Positions 34,301 through 47,800 of a stretch of DNA of 64,000 nt are shown here, in pieces; position 1 is the stretch's first letter, and each line of letters begins with the position of its first letter. The notes beneath the pieces are model-generated. The model had not been told where the DNA came from. It did no database searches and saw only the letters and a program-made list of their open reading frames with translations. The DNA is from Tyto alba (taxonomy: Eukaryota; Chordata; Aves; Strigiformes; Tytonidae). Location of the stretch: assembly GCF_018691265.1 (NCBI RefSeq), contig NW_024881296.1, forward strand, positions 11,377,427 to 11,441,426. The letters run 5' to 3'. The translations under genes were made by a program, and so were the position numbers.

Positions 34301-37300
34301 ATTCATCTAGAATGGGCTTTTTGATATTATAAAACTCTTACAAGGTAATGAAGGTTAATAAAAATTATGTTAAATTGTTATGGGTTTGTGCCAATTCAAT
34401 GTAGTCCTGTCAAAAGCCTTGTAACATAATATCGGTTTCATATCAAGGACCATCATATTTCATAGGCTGACAAAAAGGCTTTTTGATTTGCCAAAGCAAG
34501 CTGAACAGTTCAAAAAAAAAATCTGAAAACCACTGATGCTATTGAAATGACAAGTGTTTAAAAAAAATCTCAAAACTGACATCTATAAAATTAAATTTTA
34601 TTTTAACATTATTTACAGCAGTTACTATGTTTTTTCATGATCAAAAAGCAACAAACATATTTGGTCAGTAAGAACTCCGACCTTAGATTAATGGAGATGA
34701 GAAACAGGAGTGAACAAATAAAATATCTACTCAGAAAGAAAAATTTTCCTCTTATGTGTTTTCCCGCTTCATATAAAAGCAAGCTTTGAGGTTTCCAGGT
34801 GGAGTACAGTCACATAGATACATACTCCTCAAAGCAAAAATAAATTAAAATTCCAGATTTATATTGGTTTCATAAGAAGTTTCACAACAGCTTGTAAAGT
34901 TGTCTCTTAACGTTCTCACTACATGTTGTTCAGCAGCACACTAAATTTTGTTTTGGTATTTTAAAAGGCAGATCTCATTATGATCTTAGAAAGAGAATAC
35001 ACCAAAAAGGGATTTTAAATTTAGCTGTTATCATCAGCTATATGCAAAATTCTAAGTCTTCAGGATTTTGGCACATGCAAAATGAAATCATAAAGGAAAT
35101 TTAAAAAATTCTGAAACAACAGAAAAAATTAAACAAAACAGTGAGTAGTTCTGATTTCAGTCATAGAATTGTAACTGATATTTTAGCTAATTTCCAACTT
35201 CTGGTCTATGTAGCAGTTTCTTCCCTGAGTTCTACTCTCATATTGTAAATATGTTCACTGGAAGAATTTATTTGTGAAAAACATCTGTGCAGTATGAAAA
35301 CTGGAATGCTGATTTGAAGAGACAGAAATATATTTAAATAATTTTAAAAATTAAAGTTTAATTCCATGTGGTATTTGTTTATACTGTAAACAGATTAAGA
35401 AGTCCCTTCAGAATAACTCCTAATTAAAAAAACACAGACAGAAGGTAGAGATGTTGACATTAACATGAAGACATTTTTGGGTATGCTGTCTCATATAACA
35501 ATGAAAGCAGGAGAAACTCCACTAGAGGCAAGGGATTCAGTCCTGCACAAGTGATTTGAAAAGAGAATATAGACGACTCTTTGGCATCTTTCCATATACA
35601 ATTTTTATCCTAGCACTGCATGAATTATTTTATTCTAGTCTGTGGCTCAATATATGTTATAGATTGAGAGATCCTCCTTCACGCTCATGATATATATTCA
35701 CAAGATGCACAAGAAAATAATAACAGCAGGATATGTACAGGAATATCTGATATCTGCTGCCACTGGCAAAATGTTCTATCATGTATCAGACAGCTGCTCT
35801 TTAGAAGTTTTGTGCCCCCTTGTCTCAATTACAGATGTTTGCTCTCTTCTCCCTATCTTCGATTGCCTATATCCCATTTTCACATTTGTTCTTGCACGGT
35901 GTAAATTCACTGGCATTTGTGAAGTCACTCAGCTTATACTGGGAGTGTTTACATTAGCCTTTGAGTTTGGCTCAAGAGCGTGCTTTTGAAGTAAATCTCC
36001 CATTCATGCTCTAAATATCATGCTTTGGTTTTCACACCACAGAGCATCTGTATTATATACAAGAGACTTCTTATACAAAACCGAACTGAAAGATGCCCTA
36101 CAGGAATGTACCTCCAGCACACTGGACATTGGGTCCTCAGCACCAACTGCTTCTCCCTACACACCCACTCCTATTCAATTGCACTACTTGCTAATACCCA
36201 CAGCAGAATGTAAGCAGCAACAGGCTACAAATATAGCCTGCTTTCCAAAAGAACCTACTTCTCTCACACATAGCTGATTTCCTTTTGTGATAAAAGGACA
36301 TGATGAAGGGTGCAGCCTCTTGACACAGGAGTCAGAGATGAGGCGGTTTGGGAGCATGGTGCAAGACAGTAACAGATCTTTCATCCAACCTAAGGTAACA
36401 AATGCACATGAGGAGCAAAACATGCAAGGTGAGTATTGCATCAGTGATGGAGAGGGCAGGGTGGATTCCGTCAATACCTGGAAATACTTCCTCATGTCTC
36501 TCCTCTCCCCACACATACCTTACTTCACCATCTTTTTTTTTTTACTTCACCTTAATTTTTTTAATAATAGTCTTCAAAATGAACTAGCAGTAATAATAGA
36601 GATCCCCTGTATCACCAACCAAAGCATAGTATCTATGCTTGTTCCCAATACTAATTTGGAAGGATGGTGGAGGATAGGGATCCTTCCCAACTGTGATTGA
36701 CATATTGAAATAAAGAGAAAGAAGTGACCCTATGATTGCTAATTCTGACTGAATAGATTGTCATCAAGCTATATATGTGGCTAGAAGTAATCTAAGCTCC
36801 TTCTTTTATGTTGCTAATTTCCTGTGCTGGACTTTGTTTCCCTAAGATTACACTGAGATTTGGACTTCAACATTATTTCTGAAGGCAGCATGTTTACACT
36901 GAGTCATCCATCCATCCTGATGCCCTCACCTTTCTCAGAGATTCTTTTTACTAGAAGTTTTGTTCTCTTTTAATTTGCTCGAAGAGTCAAATGTGGTTTT
37001 GAATTAACTTCAAGGATGTTAGCAAATGCTGCAGGGTCAACTAGAGTGATTAGAGGTTGATTCTGAGGAGCAGCGGAACTATACATGTGGTGGAGATCCT
37101 CAGGCTGAATCAGAGAAATCCGTCTTGATCTGATTTACAACCTGAATGTTTGATGCTTATGATTAAAGACAACATGTCTACCCTTGCTCTTTCAATGGCC
37201 TCAACTCAGGCTTCAGACACTTCCTATAATACTGAGAGGGCAACTGAACACCATGCAGCCAATCAGTACTCTCTTTCCCCTCCTGGCACTGAGAAGGAGA

Positions 37301-37351
37301 AAATAAGCAAAGGCTCGGGATTTGAGATAGGACAGGGAGGGATGACTCACC
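31329..37351. other. Unassigned non-coding DNA; no gene seen
   Basis: Six kilobases of AT-rich DNA, free of long homopolymers and of recognisable CR1 or LTR sequence. From 32474 to 35686 no open frame of 60 codons or more exists. Frames at 35687-35989 (100 codons) and 36287-36700 (137 codons, plus) lack recognisable domains. A weak palindromic-MITE-like half may lie near 35895-35975. The repeat-free stretch is a natural place to look for conserved non-coding elements, but that cannot be judged from one genome. Confidence 0.55.
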
Positions 37352-38272
37352 TGTTATAGTCACAGGCAAAAGACAGACTCATTAGGGGAAGGAAAAAAAG
37401 AACATAAATTTAATACAGGCACTAACAACAACACTTGACAGACAGAGTAGGACAGTGAGAAGCATTACCACACCTTGAAAACCTTTTCCCCTACCCCTCC
37501 CTTATTCCTGGGTTTAGCTTTGCTCCCAGTATTTCTATCTCCTCCCATCAGTGGTGCAGGGGACAGGGAATGGGGGGTATGGTCAGTTCTGTCACTTCTT
37601 CCATCATGGAGAGGGAGAAACTTCTTTCTCCTGCTCCAGTGTGGTCCCCCTCTCACAGGAGACAGTCCTCCACAAACTTTCTCTGACCTGAGACCCTCCC
37701 ACAGACCACAGTGTTTCCCTTGCTGCTCCAGCATGGGACACCAACTTTATCTGACTCGAGTTTCCCCCAAGGGCCACAGCCCTTCCTGAGCTGCTCCAGT
37801 GTAGGACACCCCTGCATGTTGCAACCCTCCCAGTGCTGAATTACAACAGCGGGGGCTGCTTCTTCCCACAGGATCCTGGCCTCCTTCGCATTCAATCATC
37901 TGAGATGTTGTGGGGCCCCCCAGAGACCACAGGGCAGTATCTGCTCCACCACAGACCTCCATGGGTGGCAGGGCGCTATGGCCCTGCCATTTCACTATGG
38001 AATACAGGGAGATGTCTGCTCCGGCACACCCCCCCTCCACTTTCCTCCTCCATTCTTCCACTGACCTTGGTGTTCACATAGATGTCACAACTCGTCTTCA
38101 CAAGTCCCCTTCTTAAATACATTATCGCAGAGGCACAGATGATTGGCTCAGCCTTGGTGCAGAGGTGGGTCTGACTTGGAGGCAGGGGAGCTTCACGAAG
38201 CTTCTCACAGTGGGCCACTGCTGTAGTCCCCTCCCCTGCTACCAAAAACACCCACCACTCAAACCTAGGACA
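37352..38272 (-). mobile_element. Solo endogenous retrovirus LTR, GC-rich, about 921 bp, minus orientation
   Basis: The plus strand runs from TGTTATAGTCACAGGC to ACTCAAACCTAGGACA, the two ends of a bird LTR type I recognise. Inside are repeated TGCTCCAG.GTGGG-like units (near 37637, 37719 and 37791), CTGCTCCACCACAGACCTCC (37941), TGACCTTGGTGTTCACA (38062) and GATTGGCTCAGCCTTGG (38139). On the minus strand the TATA equivalent is GTATTTAAG (near 38114-38122) and the poly(A) signal is ATTAAA (37409-37414). No clear target-site duplication was found, so the ends rest on family resemblance. No retroviral genes flank it. Ten open frames on both strands in this GC-rich piece are artefacts. Confidence 0.85.
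38107..38125 (-). promoter_or_regulatory. TATA-like box of the GC-rich LTR
   Basis: On the minus strand ATGTATTTAAGAAGGGG marks the probable TATA equivalent upstream of the LTR's transcription start. A CCAAT box (reverse of ATTGG, 38141-38145) lies a short distance upstream in the LTR's own orientation. Confidence 0.5.
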
Positions 38273-41200
38273 GTAGCCCTTGCATTGGGATACTGCCAGC
38301 ATCAATGTAAAGCTGTGTCTAAGCTCATACATCAAGTAGAGCTTGAATTCAATTGACAAAGAAAAGCCTGTAAGAGAGGAAGAAAGCCATCAGAGGCTTT
38401 CTGTCAGGTACATCAGAGGTCTAGTGGCACTGAGACCAAATGTAACTAGCTATTAATAGCTAGTTACAGCTAACTAGCAACTCCTTCACTTAATCTACTT
38501 CAAGCCCAAGGTACCTTTTTCAATTACTATTTTAAAATAACACAAAAGCTCTTCCTATCTTATTGCTCCTAAACATGCCACTTTCCCTCTATCCCCATGC
38601 TCCAATGGACTAAATTCTCATCTCCCTCCAGCTGTCTACAAGTCTTTGCAGAGAGCCTCACCTGCTTCCTTTAAAACCTCATTCAATCCCATTAGCATGC
38701 CTTGATGTGACCTTTTATATCTAGCTTCCACTTTGCTCCCAGCTTGATTAATTTTGTCTGGTTTTCCTCCTCCTGTGCTCTTATTAGCACATACTACTCT
38801 CTTATACAATCTATGTGGCCTTGTCCTCTATTTACCCTTGTCTTTCTCTCCAGCTCTCTGCATCCTGCCTTCTATTTACACTCTTTCAAAAGGAATAGGG
38901 CTTTCCTTCCTGTGCTCCAAACGTTATTCTTTCTTCCATGACAGCCTTTTGACTGTCCTCTTTTGCAAAGCCTTACTATAATAGATTTCTCCAACAGTGT
39001 TCCTGACCTTTTGTTTTCTGAAGAGTTAGTCTGTAAAATTGTTTAGCAGAGAAACCTCAAGGATGTATGCAATGCTAAAACGAAAAGGATCAAACCTTAT
39101 TGCTTGACCCCTGACTGTGTATAATGCTTAGCTGTTCTTTCTCCCCCAGGGCTTTGCCTAGACTCTTCAGACCAGTTTTCTCCAAAGCATCCCCACTTGA
39201 TTGGGGATAACTGATATCAGAGATCACCCTGAAAAAGAGTAAGCATGAGACTGCATCCATTCTGGCTCTCCCCACCCTATACAATTCTCCACCACCCCAT
39301 CCTCAGCAACCAGAGTACCACAGGGCCCATCATAAACAACATCTGTACCAGGTAATAAAAACAATATTCTGGTGGAATGTAGAACATCCCTCACATTATT
39401 TCAAACACTTCCAACATAAAAATCATTGTGATTTAGGACTAACAGGCATATTATATAGGCCAAGTGCTAAATAGTTGCTGTGCTCTAGAAGAAACCAACA
39501 CGAAGCAAAGTAGACACAAGTCCATACAGTCAATTAGGCTTTAGGGACAGGGATCTTTTCTGTTCCTTTTTATTTCACTGTATAGATCTCTTCTTTTTTT
39601 ATTATTATTTTTTCCCCGTGGAATGAACTAGGCATAAGGCACAGTGCTTTATAGACATAAGCTAATCCACCATGATGGTATCTTTTTCATCATCACAATT
39701 GTGGCACCTCCAAGTTACAACTAATACTCAAGAGAGACACTTCTTTTTTTTATTCAACACTTTTTCTATGAAGGTAAGTTGTGCTATGTTTGTACTCAAA
39801 CAAGCATGCATAACATATGGGTGAAAATAGGAGTATACTGACTTTTCCAGCTGCCCAATTTCATTAAGCTTCCTTCTGCAGCTAAAAAGAGTAATGACTA
39901 GATGCTGCTGCTTCATCCTAGTGCCCACAAGATTCCACTCTCCTGTTGATGTTAGGTCATGGTCTTATTCTGAGATCAACAGAATATCGCAGGACTGCAC
40001 AATTTATTACAAATGGGATCCCAGATTGTATTCTAATAGTTTATTCATTGGCCAGATGGCAAATAAATCTTTAGAGGTTACATACAAGTACTGCTGGAAG
40101 AAGAGATACCAGATGGAATTGTCTTTCTGGCCTCCAACTGAATGATCATAACTAGACTAGGGAAAAAAAAGTCATCTCGTTTTTACCAAAATCAGTGAAG
40201 GTCTCTCCATGAGGAGAGAACATATGGCAGTCATAGTTTGAATGGAGAAGAACTGTATTTTTTTAGACCAGATGATACAGATGGAAAAAACAAACAAGCA
40301 TTTTTGCACAGATATGTTTTTTTTTTAATCAGGTCAGAAAAAAGAAGCAACAAACTTCAAACAGCTTGTGAAAAATTGCTGAGTTTAATTTAATTATGCT
40401 CATCAGTCTGAAAAAAAAAAAAAAGGTAGGAGTTAGTAGTCATAAGTTAGGGTGATATGTTAGCAAAGTGGGGAGGAGACAAATTCAACAGCTCCTGTGA
40501 AATTACAGAAAAAGAAGTAATTATCACCTATGGATCAATGAGATATGAGTGATGTTTGGTACAAGGGAAATTCTAAACCCTTGATCTAAGTATATGATTT
40601 TTTGTGTCTAAAAATTATGAATTTCAATTCTTAGGATTGCCTTTTAATGATATTTTGAAAGTGTTCCTTGAGGTCAAAGACGTAACAGTTATTTTGTGAA
40701 TGCTATGCCACTGGTAACAGAGCTCCTCTAACACCTGTGTTAATATGCCTTGCACGGAGTCTATTTGAAGCTTCCAGTTAGGTTGGAAGTTATGAATCTA
40801 AGAAGCTGAATGTAGGTTGAATAATCTGCTGGATATGTGATAGATAAAGTTTATTGCACATTCAATGGGTGATGAAAAAAATGTAAAGAAATAAAGAAAT
40901 ATTAAGAAAGGTGAAGAAAGAGGGGAACATCCTGTTCCTACAGAACAGTGGCAAAGGGGAAAGAGCCCTACCTCCTGCTCTCTCCCATCAGAGAAGGAAA
41001 AAAACCCAACCAACCAAAACAAAACAACAAAGGAAGGAAGTTAGACCAAGGGAAAGCGCGTGAGATAGCCAGACTCTTGATCTCTTGATCTATAAATGAT
41101 CCTCGACTGATTTTAAAGATACCGCAGTGGTAAGTCTGAGACTTTGCATAGTGAAAAGCTATGCTTAAGGAAAGAAATTCTCATGGGCACTTATTAATTA

Positions 41201-42091
41201 CTATCTTCCAACAGGCAACAGAGGAGTGTGATGCAGCATATGGCTTGGAAAATGCACTCCATTGCCACATGAGGCCAATTTAAAAAAATGAGCAACTTCA
41301 TTATTTTATTGAGACTGGACAGTTTGACAAAGCTTACTGAAAAATTGTCCATTTGAATGTGTACGTATGCAGTCCATGCATACTAGTGGAAATGTACTGC
41401 AAAAAATAATTTTTCCTTCCTTAGTAGTCTATAAGATTACATTAAAAATCTGCATTAAGCACTCTGTATTGTGCATTTATGATTTTGTAGATCATTACTT
41501 GTTTACTTGCTTTTTTAATCCTTCATTCTAAGGCAGGTCACAGAGTGAGTACCTTATCATATCAGTAGTACAAGAATGTAATAAGCTGGTGGGGATTAAA
41601 TTTAAGTGGGGAAAAAAAGAAGACAAGCTTTTAGTGGGCTCAGTTTACAGCAGCATCTAGGGTTTAAACTTTCTGAGAATGTAGTGCCCCTTATACATAA
41701 GTAAGCAAGTCCTTCCACTCTGTTTTCTCTCCTCAGCAGAAATGAGGATTGATATCGCTTCTGTGAGTTCCTTTTAAATTTTATGAGGGAATTTCATGCA
41801 ATTGAGGTTAGAAATATAGAGAAACATTGGCTAGTTAGAATTAATATTTTAGGGTTTATGAAAGCCCACTTGAAGTAGATGTAATGTTGGATGTAAATGA
41901 GGGGATAAATGGGCCTTTGTTAATACTCCCAAGCAAAAGTACCCTGACTATTACAGGGTATAGGGAAACCCAATTGCTGTACTGGTTTGATGAGTGCAAA
42001 CTTGATCCCTGCTGTCTTATTCCCTGTGAAATGGTGAACAAGCAATTTTTACTCTTTCATCGAGTATGATACTGAATTCAGAGTAAAAAAT

Positions 42092-42092
<1 letters not shown>
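38273..42092. other. Unassigned non-coding DNA; no gene seen
   Basis: Begins with the 28-bp palindrome at 38441-38468. Then come AT-rich sequence, pyrimidine-rich patches around 38570-38940 and an A14 run (40411-40424). Open frames do not exceed about 85 codons and none is protein-like. Confidence 0.55.
38441..38468. repeat. Perfect 28-bp palindrome
   Basis: Positions 38441-38454 (TGTAACTAGCTATT) are followed directly by their exact reverse complement (38455-38468). There is no spacer, so the whole 28 bp is self-complementary, with CTAGCTA words in both arms. It lies 169 bp from the LTR ending at 38272. Part of the motif (GCTAACTAGC) is repeated just downstream. Confidence 0.9.

Positions 42093-42134
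<42 letters not shown>
42093..42134. repeat. Uninterrupted (AG)21 microsatellite
   Basis: Forty-two bases of pure AG dinucleotide. Uninterrupted tracts of this length are usually polymorphic and can form triplex DNA because one strand is all purine. Confidence 0.97.
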
Positions 42135-42137
<3 letters not shown>

Positions 42138-44530
42138 AGTGTCAGACTAATCAAAATAATGTCCTTATTATGATGAGCTTAATAAGCCAGAAACTCATCT
42201 TAATTAATTAGCTTTAAATCAGATTCTAAAAAAAGGATCTTGGTTTTAAGTGGGACCTCAGATTAACTAATTAGTTAATGTTTGCAAAGTGTGGTGAGTA
42301 TGTGGAAAGAGGAGGAGTCGGTTCTGTTGTGCAGGATCTATACTTAGTCTGAGGGAGTGTGGTCTCAGCTGAGGCCCTGTTTAGAGTCTAGGTTTGCATA
42401 TAGGAGAGAATATAACCTGATGGTTATAGTCAGCTATTGCCAAAACGTCTTGGTTCTGAGCAGATTGACGTACTGTGAATGGGAGCAGGTCCATTTTGTT
42501 CCTCTAAAGAACCTGGGTAGTCATAACAGACTACTTTGGTAGGGCAGTAAGGTTCAGTAGGTTGATATGTGTGATGCCCTTGAAAGGCCATGGAGTGATA
42601 TTAAGTGTGAACTGAATATTTTTATATCAGTTGTCATCAAACACAATTCTAAGGACTGTGCTGGTAGAGGGAGAGAGACTAACAAGAGTTCTCTGTGGCT
42701 TTCACAATGCCATGTGCATGAATGAATACAGTTATTTCTTTGTTTTGTTGGCATACCAGCAAACTGCTTTGATTTGTAGATGTACAACTGAGGTGAAGTG
42801 AATATAGTACAAAGGGAAGGACAGAAAAGATTAAAAGCAGAAGAGACCGTGGGGACAGCTCTCAGTGAGAGCCAAGAAGCACAACAGATTGAAAAATGAA
42901 GGAAGGCATAAGGTGGGCTGTGACATGGGGAAGTGCAAATGGGGGACAGGTACTTAATATTACTATAATAAGTAATTTTTACTTTCTTCCTTGGCAATTA
43001 ACACATTCAAATAAACTGTATTCTCTCTGAGAACTACTCAGAAATAGAGAGGGGAAAATTCATGGATGTTTTACTGTTGTGGAGTAATCTGAGCACTCGT
43101 AAAGTATGGCAGAAAGAAAGAATTCTCTTCTTGATGTTGCTCTATAGACCAAAGGCATAAAAATATAGGCATGTTCATGTACCACTAAATTGGCTCTTTC
43201 TCACATACAGATGAAAATAAGGTGACACTCACTGTATTTTGCGCAAAAAATTGTGGCTGCTTGTTCTAGTTGTTTTCCTCTTTGTCAATCTGCCTCTCTA
43301 TCCACTCCTAGACAAACAGCAAACTTGACTCACCATTGACTGTTCCAGGACTGACCATCTATGTGTCAGGATTCACAGTGACTGCCTCAGAGTTTGTGTC
43401 TCAGCACAGCTGGGCACACCTGTTCCTCACCAGCTGTATCTATGATGTTGGAAACTAGCTAGCTCTCAGGCTCCTTCACCAAATTACCAAGCATAACATG
43501 AAATACTAGTGCCAAAACAGCATTCTATGATGTCCAACTGACAGCAGCTTGAATTCAAATAATCCAAGTCACAGCTCCTTTCCATATCCATTTACTCACT
43601 TCCTCATATGCAATATCATGCATTTCTCATCATGAATCTTATTTTCTACTATAAGTTTAGTTTTCATTATTGCTCAGTTTCACTAAAATGAAGAAAACTT
43701 TAATCTTCCCTCTACAAAACACTGTTCTACAACGTCCACTATTTTAAATTCTTACAATGTATTTCCTTTATTAATAATTTCTCCAAACTAAACAGCTACA
43801 ATTTTTTATGTCCCAGTACAAAAATGAAACTCCTATTACTTTTTGCCTATTTATAAAAACTTCATGTAATATTCCAGATGATAGCACACACAATTTATTA
43901 ATCACAATTTCTACGTAATTAATTTCAGAATTATTTCTTTTTCATTCTTAGTATTTGTCTTTGCCTCAGTAAGTGCTGCTACATGCCACTAAGGCCTTCC
44001 TTCATTTGGAGCCATTCCTGTGTCTATACTTCAGTGTATCATCGTTTAGAACTCACCAATGCCTACAAATAACACCTAACATGCATTACTATGGATTTGT
44101 CAGCAATTAATTTCATCTTTTATCATATTGACAATTTATCTACTTTTTCTTCTCAACTGATCTTTAGACATGACTAATTTAATTACTCTTTTGTCCTTCA
44201 AAGCTGAGAACAACTTGACTTACCCGAGAAAACCAGGATCACTGAAATGGTAATGTACAATGAAGCTGGGTAACAAGGTAAACAAATTCAGGTGACATCA
44301 GTATCCTTTCCTTGAAATTCTGCCTTCTTATACTTTGTCTTTTGTATTTTAGCTATGTTCTGGCATATACTCAAAAGGAAGATTATGCCATATTCACAGA
44401 AGGTAGTAATTTAGAATTCATAATCATGATGATTCATACTAGAAACATCAGCCAACTAGAGTTACAAGAAAGTACAGCAACACCAGGGATCCTTACTCTT
44501 TCATGACCTAAAAACAAAACAGACGGAAAT
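42135..44530. other. Unassigned non-coding DNA; no gene seen
   Basis: AT-rich sequence. The 147-codon minus-strand open frame at 42554-42997 has no recognisable motif. No repeat family recognised. Confidence 0.55.
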
Positions 44531-44890
44531 TGTAGCGGTTTGATGTGAGAGTGACATTAGAGTTTGACAGCTCCTTGGGCAGCTAGAAATGAGGCTGAGT
44601 ACATCTTTTGCTGGCCCAGTGTCCTAATTATGGTGAAGGTAAATCTGCAATGGGTACCCTGCAGCAAGAAGGGCTCAGACTATCCTAAAGGCCACACATC
44701 CCCAGATCCCAAATTCCACATGGCCATCAGAGAATTTCAAATACTTAGATAAGGACAAAACTCCATCCCCACAGTTCCCACCAAAGATGCAGGAGATAGA
44801 CCAACTTTATGGCCTCACTCTTTTTCTCTTCCAATCTCCACCCTTTCCTCCTAAAATAAACTCTTTATCCCTACCCATTTACTGCCAGCA
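44531..44890 (+). mobile_element. Possible degraded LTR
   Basis: The segment opens with TGTAGCGGTTTGATGTG, similar to the TGTAGTGGTTTGA start of some bird ERV LTRs. About 330 bases later it has AATAAACTC (44855-44863), which could be a poly(A) signal. The middle does not match any LTR I can recall, there is no clear TATA box, and no target-site duplication was found. It may instead be a chance similarity. Confidence 0.25.
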
Positions 44891-47800
44891 TCTCCATTTA
44901 TTTCTTTGCCTCAGCATTTGTACCTGTGCCTATACCCTCTTTTTTCTCAGATTACAGTAAAAATATTTGCATGCACCCTTCACTTACTTTTCTAAAAAAG
45001 GCATACGCCCCTATCTTTTCTTTAAAGAATGTATCACTCCTTTTTTGTTGTGTGGCCCCCAATAAACCTGGAAGATGCAAAGAATCTGGCAAACATAAAG
45101 TCAAGCATACTGCATATGAATGACAGATTCTTTCTTTTGGTTATCTCCTTTTCAACAACCTTAGGCATTGTTTGTAACTAAGAGTAATTTTACAAATTGA
45201 GAAAATACATTGATTTTTAAATTGGCAATGCCCCTTTAAGTGATTCCAGCTTTCCTTTAAAAGATAGTAAAAAATTTGATAAAATGCCACTAGTGTGAGG
45301 TATGCTGTCAGGGGACATGACAGTGATAAGTTTTGAAGAGAAAACTCAGATAAAGAAGTTTGATGAACTAGAGCACATTTTCTTTGTTTCTGCTTAATTT
45401 GATTCAGCAGGGGATAGAAATATGACTCTTAGTATCTGTGTTCAAAGAAAAAGAGCATAGCAATCTCTTCTCCCACAAAACAAAATTGAGCTGAGCCAGT
45501 ACTTCCAAACAGATCTGGAAGTTTCGATAACTGCCTAATTTTATCCAAGGTATGATTGTCAGCCCTGCATTTAGACCAATTTAATCCCATTTCAGTTTAA
45601 TGTGATAAGCAAGAAATGTTTTTTAGGAGAAACACAACTCATGTCCAAGGCAGTTTCTGCTTTTATTGCAACTGGGCAGTTGGTAGCTAATCCCCTGGAC
45701 ATTTTGTCCATAATACAACCACACATAATTTTTTCAGTGCCTTGTCATGACAGACCCAAGGATAGAACAAGAAGAGAACAGTAAGTCAATTGACATGTTC
45801 AATGCTGTCAGATGCATAGTAAAGAAGACTTGTACAGGCTAGAGGTTGCAGAATTGTGGTTTTGCCTCTGACACAGAAATGTGATGTTATCTCCTGTCTC
45901 CCATGATATGAGCTTGGTTTAGAGAGTGAAGAATTCATTCTCACTAGCTATCGTGTTGAGGGGAAGATTCTCAACAACTCTCAAGGTGATATCTGGGCAA
46001 GAGTAATAATGATGTTTGTTTCACTCCAGATGATGTAATTTAAAATACAGACTATAAGAGTTTTAGGGGTTTAAAAAAAACAAAGCAGCAATCAATAAAA
46101 TTTTTAAAATCTACTGAAAATATCCACAAAAGCTTGAGCAGTTTACCAAAATGACCTATCATTTTTTATTACCAACATTACTAATTAACTATTGATTAAA
46201 AAAATCTATGTAGCTATTAAAAACAAGACACTTAACAGACCTGTCAGATATTACAAACAGTAAAAAAGGAGCAGTGACTATCTAAACCACGTAGTTCACA
46301 GACCATCTATAATCTGAGAATTTTTTACATATGCTATTTATTTGTGGAAACATGAATGAGTAGCAAAATGAAAAACACAAAAAAGACTAAATTTTTCTTT
46401 AATTATATGCAGTCTACAGGCTGGGGAGTCTCTTTACGCTTTTTAATGTTTGCTTCCTTTTGTTCTCTTTCTTCATTGTAAAGATTTTAGAGACTAATGC
46501 CATGCCTTATTTTTCCAAAAGTCCCTTTTTACTTCTCAGCAGGAAGTTAACAGCTTACTATTGATATCCTCCTTCTTCAATCATGTTATTTTCAGAGAAT
46601 CATTGCTTTCAAAAACTACCAGGTTTGAGCTTAAGCTGTGTTTATCCATGCGAGAGAGAAAACACGGCAGCCACATAAATTTCTCCTGTAAGTCCCATGC
46701 TTGAGGTCTCAGTGCAGGATTGAGATGACATTTTAAACTCCCAAGCACAAGCTTACCAATTAGTGCTAGAGGTGAGAGAATAATCTATCCTCTAGAAACT
46801 AGAAACAGACAGCCAAACATCATTTAATACAATCCAATATCACCCTAGCAAACTATGTAGCTATGCTGATTGAATATTTCCATATCAAGCCCACCTCCAG
46901 GGAAAGGAATTCTCTTCTAGAAGAATGTCATTGCAAAGGCACAAAGCAAGAGCAAAATTATCCCCTGTACCACTTCTTTCACGTATAGAAACAATTTACG
47001 GATGAAATAGAAATTGAGACAAACTTGAAACTCTCTTCAGATTCTCTCGGCCTGTTACTTAATCCCAGTTGAAATGTTCTGAAGCTCCACATTACCTGCT
47101 GAGATCCATCCTACAGGGAATCCATCTTCTGGTGTTGGCTGCAGCCTTCCAGTGTAACAGCCACTATAACAACCAAGCTCATGAGTTTTCTTTGAGACAC
47201 ATCTTCAGATATGTAGACTGTGGGAACTCAGATTAGCTGGGGCAATGTTTGACAATAACAGAGAGGGTGTCTGCAATAACTCACAGTGACTTCACCCACA
47301 GGTTTGGAGAAATCAATTCTCAAAGACTAGACTGTCACTTTTTCTTGCTATCCATAGATTCTTAGAGCCCTTGAAAAAAGACAGATAGATACATGAAAGT
47401 GGTGACCTTTTTCTACCCACAAAAGGAAGAATTCTCCCAAGTGTGCTCTAACTATACAAAAGGCTCTATAGCAGAAGAACAAAATAGTAGAAGGAATTTA
47501 AAAGTAGAAGCACAGAAGGAGGATTATGGCATTCTTGATATTAATTATCTCATGCTTAGAAGGGGGACCCTGAGTAAGGATGGCCTATGACTCCATTTGC
47601 TGATGAATAAACACTTTTATTTCATTGACTCTGTCTTGTACACCTACTTCTGCACTGATAATTGCAGCATTGGGCTTTGAGGCAAGGTGAAATGAGGTCT
47701 CTGTATTAGGCTAAGTTTTGCTACAGCAGCTTCTAGTAGGAAAAAATAAGCGTCACAAGTTTGTTTCAATACTGGATAAAAATGAAATTTAAAGTCACAT

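Noticed and set aside
36287..36700. 137-codon plus-strand open frame with a GTGAGT donor-like site at 36430
   Set aside because: The overlapping opposite-strand frame is also open, no protein family is recognisable, and an isolated donor-like word is common by chance.
37465..38359. Dense overlapping open frames on both strands
   Set aside because: They lie in a GC-rich LTR where stop codons are rare; no frame resembles gag, pol or env.
42554..42997. 147-codon minus-strand frame with Cys-rich patches
   Set aside because: No spacing pattern of a zinc-binding or secreted Cys-rich domain, and no conserved motif.
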